Assembly (NCBI GenBank): GCA_964036665.1
Contig: OZ038526.1
Span: 10,168,001 to 10,232,000, forward strand
DNA from: Gordius sp. MW1
Lineage: Eukaryota; Nematomorpha; Gordioida; Gordea; Gordiidae
Length of the DNA stretch: 64,000 bases
Direction: 5' to 3'
Under the pieces are notes generated by a model. That model had not been told where the DNA came from and searched no databases. It worked only from the letters and a program-made list of their open reading frames with translations. Below, piece after piece: positions 43,201 through 55,200 of the stretch. Position 1 is the first letter of the stretch. Each line of letters opens with the position of its first letter. The translations under genes were made by a program, and so were the position numbers.

Positions 43201-46200
43201 CCCTCCTCACTTTACTACTACAACAGTCGTCCCCTCGCTTTCCCTCCCTCCTTCTGTCTTTAAAAACTTTTACTTTATTTTACAGACCTGTGGCGGGTGT
43301 CGGAGACGATTTTTATAGTGCTTTTTTACCAAAAATAGTATATGTAGTTCGAGGCAAGGCTTGATGGAGCGTTAATGTTTGAGTTTTTGAAAGGCGTGAA
43401 AGTTGGTGTCAATTGAATAAAATTGGCAAGATTCGTTTTGTGTGTTAATACACATATTTGATTGACTTTTTTTTGGTAAGCACCATATGAAATGGACAAA
43501 AAAATCAGTGTAACTGTCTCATTTTTACGTCTTATGCTCTATGCTATCGATACATGGGCGTAGCCAAGGGGGGGGGGGCAGGGAGGGGCGGCTGCCCCCC
43601 TCTAAATCCAAAAATTTGTTGAAATTTATTACAATTATGGCTAAAATTTCTAAAATTGATCATTTTGCCCCTCCCTAAATGACTATTGCACAATATTGCC
43701 CCCCTCTAATCTCAATGCTGGCTACGCCCATGTATCGATAGCTGCTATAGCGTTCTAAACTTCTGTCTATTCAGAGTGTGGAATATAAGTGTCACAAAAA
43801 TATCTTGTATTTTTCTTAGTCAAATTTTGAAAAAGAATCAAGCCAAAACAATGACTTACACTCGATAATTTTCATATCGACAACCTTAAATTTAAATATA
43901 ACCCTTTTTTTGTCAAACTTCGACTTTTGTTCACCCCGCATAACTAGTTTCCACGGTGTTAGCGTTTAAGCATGGACAGATGATGCGCCTAATCTAAAAA
44001 GTGTAGTTTGTTGATTAACGCCAAACCTCCTTACCAGCCAAATCAGGAGGTTGAGGAATTCTCCCCCCTGACAGCATATTCCTAACTGCTTTTAAATCCT
44101 CCTTCAAATCTGCCGAAGGTTCTATTTTTAAACTTACAACACAAAATTCCGACCATCTGCTAACTCAAGCCTTAGACTCGAGACCATGGGCGTAGCCAGG
44201 GGCGCCCCCCCCCCCTGAATGACGAAAAAAAATTCAATGCAAAAACCCTTATAAATGAAAAAAAATTATGTTTTGCCCCACCCCCATAATTGAACTTTGA
44301 ATCGTTTTGCCCCCCCCCTAATCCAACTTGGCTACACCCAAGCTCAGACCATATAACCTCAAAGTTCGAGACAGAAGGATTGGGATTTCGGTCTAGTATC
44401 GCACTCCGTTGCTTACTTCTTATGGAGCAGCGATGATAGCTAGCGTTAACACCTCAGGTCCCTCGCTTTTGATTGTTAGGGTCACAAGTGGCTTGAACCT
44501 TGTCCCAGCAAACTTTTGGGAATGTTGCTTGACTACTTTGAGCTTTCACATTCTATAGCTTTAAGGCTGAGAATTAGTTAAACTAGGAAATATTCTCGTC
44601 AATATTGTCACACCTTAGTAGACGTATATGGCAAACACCCACTACACTGCTTTGCAAATAAATTTAAATACGCTAGGCACAACAAAGCCAATTTATTAAT
44701 CCAGGCTGCCATTAAAAGGCAAATGTCCCCTTAATCCTGGAGCCCTCGAATTCTTCTTTGTAAGGAAGGATGCCCCCTGCCCCTCTCTAGTCCCTTTGCA
44801 AAATGGCTTAATCCTCAAATGTGACTTTATATGGATCGACCTTTTTGCCCCTTCTCAATTTAACCATAACCCCATCGCCATCGCATATTCTGCCCTTTTT
44901 GGCATCCAAGATTTTTATACCCGCCCATCGCCATCGCATATTCTGCCCTTTTTGGCATCCAAGATTTTTATACCCGTTGTTGCCTCAAGGCCAGGAAATT
45001 ATGAGGAAATCGGGAAATGTCCCTCAAAGTCTACTACATCAGGCAACAACTTGGGATTCTTAAAGTGCGATATAACCCTAAAATCATTTGCCGATTTTTG
45101 GCCCGTTTTAGATGATAATAATTCAGACCTTTGTTTTTAACCTATATGTCTTTTTATTTGTGTTTAAATAAGGGACTTCGTATTACAAAGAAACCTTATA
45201 ATAATAATATAAATTAAAAAGTGTTGTCTGTTGTTTAACACTCCTCTTTGCCCCTAAAATGACCTACTAAAGTCCGTCATTCCTTTTAAGGTGATTTAAT
45301 AGCTATTGAAACATATAACGACATCGATTAAAAAACACGTGTTGGATATCAAGTTATTGTAATTTTATAAACAAATTTTATGGATGTGAAATTTATACTT
45401 TACCTATCCAATTACGGTTTACAAAAGTAAATATAATCGATCGTGTCAACGACACGCGATTACCATACGTGACGATGTATGTTTTGTAGGTTGCAAGAGC
45501 CATTTCTCTACTTAACCTTCTTAATTAGACCGTGGCATGGGCATCTAAAGTAAGATTTTCTCAAATTGAATTTTACTAAGGCTAAAATTACAACAAAATA
45601 TCATTTAACCCCTCTCAAAATAATTACCCCCCCCCCCCTTCTTCTTGTTCTAATCCTGGCCATCCCATGGTGGTTTCGATATCCCAGGCGCAGCTCTCGA
45701 TATATGTAATTTGCCAGACAAAAAATTAATTACATCCGACACCATTAACACAAATACACACACACAAACACGGCTCCTTCTCCCCTAAATGTCAACCGTG
45801 TCACGCGATATATTACGACTTGATACCCGACCCGAGGGAATTCGGAAATTGCTTAATTTATCCCTTTTATTTTGCTCCACCTTCTACTAGGACCAGCTAC
45901 GTTCGTTCCAATTTGTAATTAAAGAAATTATTGTATTAATCAACTAATTAATCCTACACCAAATTTGGAATTGTGTAACAATGCGTGAGCCTGAGTTAAA
46001 GTTTAGTATTCGTATAAAGTGTTCATCCCCTGCCGTAATTAGTTTTTATAAACTTGTATGTACAATACACGTAAGCCTTTTGCTGGGGTAGATGATTAAG
46101 TAAGGCCCAAACTTATAAGATCACCAAATGTTATTTGTTGTATTTTTTCGTACACTGTTTTATGTATAATTTATAAATTGATTTTATTAACTATGATATT

Positions 46201-49200
46201 CACTGAATTTTGAATTATTATAATCACGCCTTAAAACGCGCACCCTTTTAACTTGGCCCACAAATAGTTCCGACCTATCCTATTATATGCCTTGGGGTTC
46301 TCATATAATTATAACCCAAGAGGCAATCTTTTACCCCAAAATACCAAAAGCTATTAAAATTTACATTGAACATATTGATTTTTAAAGCACTCACTCGTTC
46401 AGCAACCTATAATTACATTTTATGTTGTGTCCGAAAAAATTAAGTTCGTCGCTCTTTAACCATATTTAGTATGTGTCCTCAAGGCAAATCAATAGGTTTA
46501 TATTCTAATTAAGAATTTTTTATCCTTTTGAACTTTAGTTTGGAAATGCTCATTGAACTGCTTTGCTTTTTAAGCCCACCTTTTATCACTTTAAACTTGA
46601 GTTGTATATAAGTCGAGTATGGGAGAGTAAGCGGTTTTTAAGAATTAATGTTTCAAATTTTGACAACGACGGTTGAGAACATTTCCCTCTTGTTAAAATT
46701 CATAAAATTTTTTTTACTTTTTTTACATTATAACTTCATTTTTCTTTATTATAATTTTTTATCTATCTTCTATATTTAAATTTATTTATGGGTGAAGGAA
46801 GAGGATGGGAGAAAAAAGGAGAGTAAGTGGAAGGAGAAAGAATTGTTGTAAACACCCCATATTCCCTTTAAGACGTAGTGAGGGAAATTTTAATAAGGGG
46901 GTAGGATTCAGGTTAGCACCGATATTATTATAGAAATATAGTATTAAAACAAAAAAAAACATAAACCTGTAGATTCATCAATGGTCTGTCTTACAAGATC
47001 ACTCATCACATAATTATTATTAATGAAACTATATTGAACAATCGAGAGAGAAATTACCGATTAAAAACGTAAAAAGGCACTTTTTACACCTTTAACCTTA
47101 TTTATCTGAATATCATCCGTGGGGCTTGAAAAATGTAAAACATTTTATTGTTTAGCGTCAATCTTTGTCATATTTTTATTTGTAAGATTACGATATGGCA
47201 TTTCAAAGTCAATATTTGTAGACATGTGTAATTTTAATCTAATAAATTCTAAGCACCGTGAAAATTAAGAAGAGACTGCACAATTTGCCTAACAACCAAT
47301 TTTGAAACGTGATTATTATGTATTTCTTGTACGCAACGCAATTTAATTTAAAATCAACCAACTTTTTCACCATTTTTATCTAAAAACGAGGCATGACCTG
47401 AAATTATGCAGCTACAGTATAAGTATTAATCCCATTGCGGCAGTCTTTAGAAACTTGCCCATTAATCATTTGATATATTACAATTTCTATTTTAACAAAT
47501 AAGAACTTAATAATATCAAATGATAGATACATTAGGCGCCACTGCATTTGTTAATAAGTGTCCCTGCTGAATTGCATGCGATTTTGTGTAGATAAGATCT
47601 GCCTTTATATATCATTAATTTATATTTATAAATAATAGAAATTAACATATATATTAATTAGTTATCATATATCTATTATAGTTTAAAGTCATAAACGAAT
47701 ATTTGTTTCGTGAGGTGTATGAAATTGTGAATATTGTTAAGGCGTAGCCCCGAATCATGGGCGTACCCAGGGGGGAGTCAGGGGGCGCGGCTGCCCTCCC
47801 CCCTATTTAAAAAAAAAATTTAATACAAAAACCCTTAATAATTAAAAAAAAATGTTTTGCCCCCCCCCCCCGTTTGAACTTAACTTAAATTAATACAGAT
47901 GCTTATTAGCAAATTTACATAATTTTTTTTTGGTTCGAGGAAAATTTTTTAAATTGTCAAGCAAAAAAATTTAATCTGCCCCCCTTCCTAATTCAAAACC
48001 TGGGTACGCCCATACCCCGAATTAATTAGTTAGGAAGGTTGGTGTCATTTAGGGACTGGCTGAATGATAATTTTTTAAACCCACTTTGCTGCTTCCCCCT
48101 GCCTGTGTGCCCTCAATAACTTTATAAAAAAAATAACTCGCTTGCAATTAGTTGAAAATACTTATTTTAAAAGTAGCGTAATAATTCTGAATTTTAAAAT
48201 TATTAGCGAGTGACAATTGAAGTTTTTGCTGATAAACCCTGTGCTAAAATTTATTAACGATCATGCGATCCTGCCGAAATTTTGATATTCCGTTTAAATT
48301 GTCATGCTAAAAACACAACCACAAATCCTGACCCTTTATCTTTAGGCACATTAAACACAAATACAAGTATGACCAAAGCAATTTTCTTTATGGTATCGCA
48401 AAATATTGTGTAAAACGGTTAAATCAGCAGGGGTGTTGTCTCTCTGAACAGTGGAGTAACCTTTTTGATCAATCCTCATTCATAATAAATAAAGCTAGCC
48501 TAGCCTCTAATGGATTTCGTGTTTGATGCCGCATAAACTTACCCACTCCCCCCCCCCTCCATCCTATTTATTTTAAGTTATGTAACACGGTGTGAGGAGG
48601 CGCTCCTTATCTCGTTGCCTCCCTGTCCCTCCTGCTAGGCCGTATCGGCGATAGTAAGAGACATTCTTTTAAGCGAGTCAGGCGATATAGTTTAAAGGGG
48701 GGGGGGGGTGTTGGGATGATCCTCGTGCTAGGTCTTATTTCCTGGCTGGCTGATCTATCATTCAGATAAATGACTCCGTTAATGCGTCGCATGCACCGCC
48801 TCGTATTAGATAAATCAGCCTCGACGATATATTTATTACCCGCGATCCCTTTAATAAACCGTGGAAGGCTCGCGTCCATGGGCGTAGCCGGCATTCGAAT
48901 TAGAGGGGGGCAATAATGATTTAGTGAGGGGCAAAATATACATTATTTGAAATTTTAGTTATAATTTTATTTGATTTAGGGGCAGCCGCTTCTCCGTGCC
49001 CCCCTTGGCTACGCCCATGCTCGCGTGCAATAATAACATTGGCTTAGCTTAATGACTAAAGGCAAACCTCTTTCAGAAATTAAGTTCGGGCGGGGCTTTA
49101 AATTTTGCAAATTTGAAATATAGGCGTCACTCATTCAGATTACTATCTTTATATAGGGATAAGGGAGGACTATTTTGGTCAATCCAATGGTGGACTTTTA

Positions 49201-52200
49201 CCACTCCCCCCCTTCCCTTTTTGAAAAAACCCTGATTACAGGTCCCACTTTATCCCAAACGGATGAGGGCCAAAGGGACTAATTAACATTGTTTCCTCGT
49301 TTAAATATCATTTGTGGGACCCCTACTTGAGCTAGGTTAGGGTATACTGACTGATAACGATAACGCGTTGTTAAGCACCTTGGAGAAATTAATCGATAAA
49401 CCTCGGATCCTCCCATCCAATTCATTCATCGATTGCCCTCCCCCCTCCCCCAATTACTTATGTGTCGCGCGAGGCGAGGCCTTATGTTTGATATTAATTG
49501 CTGTGCAATTTATGGGCTCTTTCATCGAAAAATGTCCTGTCCACCTTGTTGATTGATGTAAAGATGTATCTCGAGCTTTTCGTGTGATCATGTGGTTAAA
49601 TCATAGACTAATAGACTGCTCATCTCTTATATATTCACGCATTAAAAGTGTTTCCAAAAACGACCGCCATTTTGATAAGTAAAGTAGAGTTTGTATAGCG
49701 ATGAATTGCATCAATAATCATTGATCTTATAACATGAAACAATCCATTTTAATCATTATAGCGATTTTAAAAATTCAGCAAACCATATAAATTGGCCAAA
49801 ATTCATGTTTCACTTATCAAAATGGCTGCCAAAATGGGGTACACTTTTTAAAAGGGAATCAGTAGTCTATGGGTTATATATACAGTCGAGCCCAGTATAA
49901 TTGGTGTTTTAATTTTGACGAATTTTTTGAGATTTTGGTTTTGAATGCTGTTAAACCATATTCAAAGTAACAACTTAGGAAAGTCTAAATATCTTAAGAC
50001 CTAACCCTGCCTTGTTCGGTCTAATTTTAACCCATGTCAATTCAAAAAAAATTTTTAACCCTTTTTTGCACAAGCTTGGAATTCTAACATTTCACACAAT
50101 TGTTAAATTTCATTTAGTAACTATAGGATCACTTTCTCATGAGTTAATGTTTATTCTTTACATTTGCGCTGCTGTCGTTTCCGATATCATTTACCAAAGT
50201 CAAAAGGGCCGTTCTTGCACCCAGTGCGTGTGATCAAGCAGGTAAATTGCGCTATACCATTCGACTAATTTAGAATCAGATTAATAATTGTTTCCTATGC
50301 ACAATTTTCTTTTTTTTAACAACAAGTGGTAAATACCACCCATTAAATCTACTTGCTGGAACATTCGAATCACTTTTATATTGTTCGATTATTATTAAAC
50401 CTCAATTATATATGGAAATTAAACATTTTTAAGTGTAGCTTCTTTTTTAGGTAAGGAATTGTCGCAAATTAATAGCGGTGTCGTTAACAATGAATAATAA
50501 GGGTCACGCTTAAAAAATAGATCATTAAATTTGAAAAATTAAGAGTAGATTTTAAGATTATACGTGTCACAGGCATGACAATTAATTTAAATTCACACTT
50601 TATTTGGATATTATTATCGTGTTCATTTCAATGAAAATTTAAATAATATGTGAAAGAAAGGTCTTTATTTATTGCACATGGAGTAGCTACAGATTACTTT
50701 GCTTACGTTACGCTCAAGCTTCAAAATGTCAAATCAACCACAGTGTCGGTGAAGGGTACTAACCCATGCTGGGAACAGGATTTCATGTTGTAAGTTTTTA
50801 TGTATTATATTTTTAACGTTTAAAGTACGATCCTTGATATCTGTCATACTATTATGGGATTGTAATTATTTGTCGTAGTCTTAATGACTTTGTAATCACA
50901 TCCCGCAATCAAACCAACAATTTGGATGGAAAATTTAGCGTTGAATATTATGTTTTTAGTTTTTTCCCCAAAACTTCCAGTTTTTAAGATAAGCGAGTTT
51001 GAAGGTGCGTAATTGCCCATTTTCTTTTTAAGGCTATATTGCCACGGCATTTTTAATCTACACTGAAAAACATTGATTTACTCCTGTAGATTTAAATTTC
51101 ATCTATAGGTTCATTATTTTATTTGTTTCACCTTGATATCAAAATTTTATTGGCGTTTAAGTTAACCCCTTCCCCTTATCAAAATTCGTTCCGATATTTT
51201 TGTAAAACGGAACATTAGATACTCACTACATACGCGATGTTACAATCCCTCTCTCCCTCTTTTCCACTCACGCCCCCATAAGGGGCGGGAATGGAAGAGA
51301 AAGAGAGGAGAGTAGGTGAAGGGAGAGATTGATGTGTTAGTAATATGCCGTGGCAATATAGCCTCAAAAAAGGTTAATTTGGGCATTTTTGTCACCTTCA
51401 ACCTCAAACAAAAAACACAATATTGTTCACCGCAAAATTCTCTGAAAATTGTAAATCCGACGGAAGGATGGTTTTTCTGTAGACCTGTGTAATCATTTTG
51501 GTTGTTTTTAAATTATATTACTATTTTAAGTGCAATTGACATTGTGGTAATGTTCAGACACAAAAATTATAAATAAAATTTGTGGAAAAAGGTTTACTTT
51601 ACTGTATTTGTAGAGCCCTGCAAAATGAAATTTCTTCGACCCGGGCTCGACACGAGCCCGATATCTCGATTTTGATTTTGCCCGAGCCCGGAATATCTTT
51701 TTTGGCCCGCCCCGCGCCCAAGCTTAATTTTTCTATTATAAATTTTTAAAAAATATTATTTTTGAGAATAAATCTACCACATAAATATAGAATGCATTAG
51801 ATTGTTATTTTTTTTAATTGACAACTAGGATAAGGTTGATATAAAAAATCCATTTTCAATCCCTACAATTTGATTAGCTAATAATTTAAAACAATAAATC
51901 TAACTTTGCAAAATAATTATATTTAATAGTTCAGAATAAAAGAGTTTTTGAAATATTTATTTATTTAATTTATATTTTAAGTTTTAACAGCTACTCTACT
52001 ATGAATATATTTAAATACTTAAAGAATATTTGAAATTCAGGTCAATATATTATAAAAGACAGGGGAAGTTTGGAAGCTATATTATGTTGGCTGTACGCAG
52101 ATAATTATTTAATATCAGGTTGAGTTTATTTATACTGTATTTTATAAAATACTAGATGAACCCGGCAAACGTTGTTTTGCCATTTACCCGGGTGTATTAG

Positions 52201-55200
52201 CAGAATATATATCATCTTATAGAATTTTAATAGATTAAGAATATATAAAATATAATTGGTAAGTGTTTATTATGCAAAATTTTTTTAACAAATAGTTAAA
52301 GAGGGTCCAAGGCCCAGGCCCACCCAAGAGAGAAAACCTGGCCCCATGCCCCCCCCCCAAGGAAAAAATCTTTGGGCCCCTGGCCCTTCAAGCAATTTTT
52401 TTTAATTTTTTGTAATTAAGAAACAATATAATTATAATTATTTGTTTCTGAATAATGTCCGAAGAACTGAGATATATCAACATTTATTGGCACTTTGTTA
52501 AAAGTATTTTCATTTTTCTCCTTATTTAACGCGCAAAAAAATGACAAAATTAGATTTTTTAATTTATTTAGCCACGCAGGAGGGGACACGACCGTCTAAT
52601 AATGATAATAATTGACGTGAAAAAAAAGCAAAAAAATGACTTTGATTTAATGTTTCGAGTCGTAAAAAGTTTCCATTTTCCGCAGCACATGCCTACAGTT
52701 ATCATCACACTACAAACGATAGATGCGCAGTAAGTCATGAGGTTGCGTTTAATTGACATTTTATTAAACGTCAAAACGTATAAAACAAACTCGAAAACTA
52801 CTGGACCGATTTGGCTTGAACAAATCTTAAAACATGCTCCGGAGTGTCAGGAGTAAACTGTGAAATTTTAAGCCAAATCGGTCTGGTAGTTTTCCAAAAT
52901 TGGTGGCGGCATATATATACACACATAGTTTCATTTTTATATATTAGATTAGTTTGCTTAGGTTCAATTCGGGCAGGACTCGGGCCTCGGGTTTGGCCGC
53001 CTCACCAGACCCGAGCCAGAGGCCGATGCAGGGCTCTATGTATATGTCATACCTACACGTTGGGTTGGAAGTATGCCAAGGAAGTACAAAATATTTATGG
53101 CTAAGTTAAAATTGAGTGTAAAATTTGAAAAGAATTAAGCTTTATTTGAATTTTTTTTGTATTCGCTTCATTATAATTTAACTATTTCATCACCGATACT
53201 ACATGAATTTGAATGAATTCATATGAAAAATAGGTTACACAATATATTTATTGATTGTATATAAAGTTTATGATAGGAATTTAGCGCCTTTGGTAGTTAT
53301 AAAACATCGGTGAAGTAAAAACTTAACGCTTGTTTAGTGTTTCCATTTAAATAATAGTTAACTGTAAAGATTTTGCGATCTTTATAAATGAAATTAATTT
53401 AGTCCTGTCCACTACATTTTGTTAGTAAAATTAAATTATGTCCGAACTTGATTGAAACATCAACCCTTCATTTTAAAAAGTACCAATTTCACCAATGTTG
53501 TAATTTACAACCAAAAAATTTCTTATTTTTGCAATATGATATATAAAATAACGGGTGATAAAAAATAAAAATAATTGTATTTATTTGTGGCAAGTGGAAT
53601 TGGTAAATTGAGGGAAAGAGTTTTTAAATGCTATCTTACATTTATTCGTTTTGTGGGCCCCTATGATCCGAAATATTAATACTCATTCTCTCTTAAAGCC
53701 TTGCACGGACCGCCCATAGCCCGACCTGATCTAACAGGACTTTGAGCCGGGCTCGGTAAGTCAGTTCGACTTGAGGCTCGAGCCCGGGTCGAAGCAAATC
53801 CAAGCCAAATACCTATTTGTTTTTAATAAATCCCACTCTATATAAATATTATCCTACAGCGCTGGCATTAAATTCAGCCCTTTTCCCTGTCTATAATAAT
53901 TTTTAAGCAAAAGTTTATTTTTAATTTAATATTTATATAGATATTTTTTTGAATCGCTTAAATAATTATTATTAAAGTTTTACGTTAAAAAAATTAGTTA
54001 ATTAAAAGGTTTGGATATAGTCATCATACCTATCCTTGTTTTGAATACAAATTTATGGAAATAAAATTTATTAAATGTTTACATGTTAAAATAAATTTTA
54101 ATAGTAAACTTAACAGTTTTAATTCAAAAAATGTTGGGCTCACTGGGCTTTGCTCCTACCTCATCAATCCTATCAGACCATTAGTAAATACCACCTTCGT
54201 ATAATTGAATATTATATTAACATAATAAATGTCAATTAATGATTTTTCTAAGACTGCTGTCACATATGTGAAAATCTTTCATTTCAATTTGTGTTTTTGC
54301 TGCCCCTAACATTCTATGTTGGCACTCTCATCTCCATCGACGTAAGCATGGGCGTAGCCAGCATTGGAATTAGAGGGGGGGGGCAATAATGATTTAGGGA
54401 GGGGCAAAATGAGCATTTTTTGAAATCTTAGCCATAACATTAATATATTTCAACAAACATTTGAATTTGGAGGGGGCAGCCGCCCGTCCCTGCCTGCCCC
54501 CTGGCTACGCCCATTACGCTAAGTATTTCTAAAAATGTTCTTAGTCAGAAAAATTAAGTGAATATTATAAGTCTAAATGTTTGAGTTTATTTTAAAACTA
54601 TGTTGCCTTTTAGTTTTATTAGGCTTTGATCAGCCTATATTTATTTCTATCGCGTTCTAGTAGCCACCCTTCACCTATAATTATGACCCATTAAAAACTG
54701 TTAAACGACGTCATTCCAAAGTCCAAATACGTCAACACCATCAGAACCATATACAGCGGAGTGGTTACATGTAAAATGATATTTCCTCCTCTAAATTCAG
54801 GGTTCATAGCTATGTGTCATGCGTCACAAAACGTTTCCCCTCGTCTATGGTGTTTTGACCGATTGGCATCTTAAACGCTAGCCCCCCCCCCCCCCTTTAC
54901 ACCTAAGATAGTCGTTACAACTGAATCTAAATCGAACCTTTATATAAACGCTTTATTAATTGCTTATTTTATGAATTATTTCGTCACCTCCCCCCCTACA
55001 AAGTATTAATTGCCATGCAATCTACGTCCTATTTTGTTATATATCTATGCGATTTTTCTCAAACTATAAATAGTTTTTACGCCGCAGCAAACGTGATTAA
55101 AAAGGGGGACGTGTCTTCTTAGGTTCTGAAACTAATTTATCGTCACCTAATGCAAATAAAGCCATTTCGCCTTTAAAATATTCCATCATTAGCCTTTCTT

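Larger units (their letters stand above)
37294..50656 (+). other. unc-13 intron 1, about 13.4 kb, rich in miniature transposons
   Basis: It holds at least eight hAT MITEs of the CATGGGCGTAGCC family, two P-type MITEs, an element with ACCCGAACCC arrays (40,013), a hAT with a transposase remnant (41,757) and a second LINE fragment. The remaining parts are AT-rich with G/C tracts. GC-richer non-coding patches at about 42,860-43,300 and 48,600-48,880 are not explained by repeats I could delimit. No alternative first exon is certain. Confidence 0.65.

Noticed and set aside
48607-48894. Minus-strand ORF of 95 codons in unc-13 intron 1
   Set aside because: It runs through a poly-G tract and into a MITE, with no protein similarity seen.
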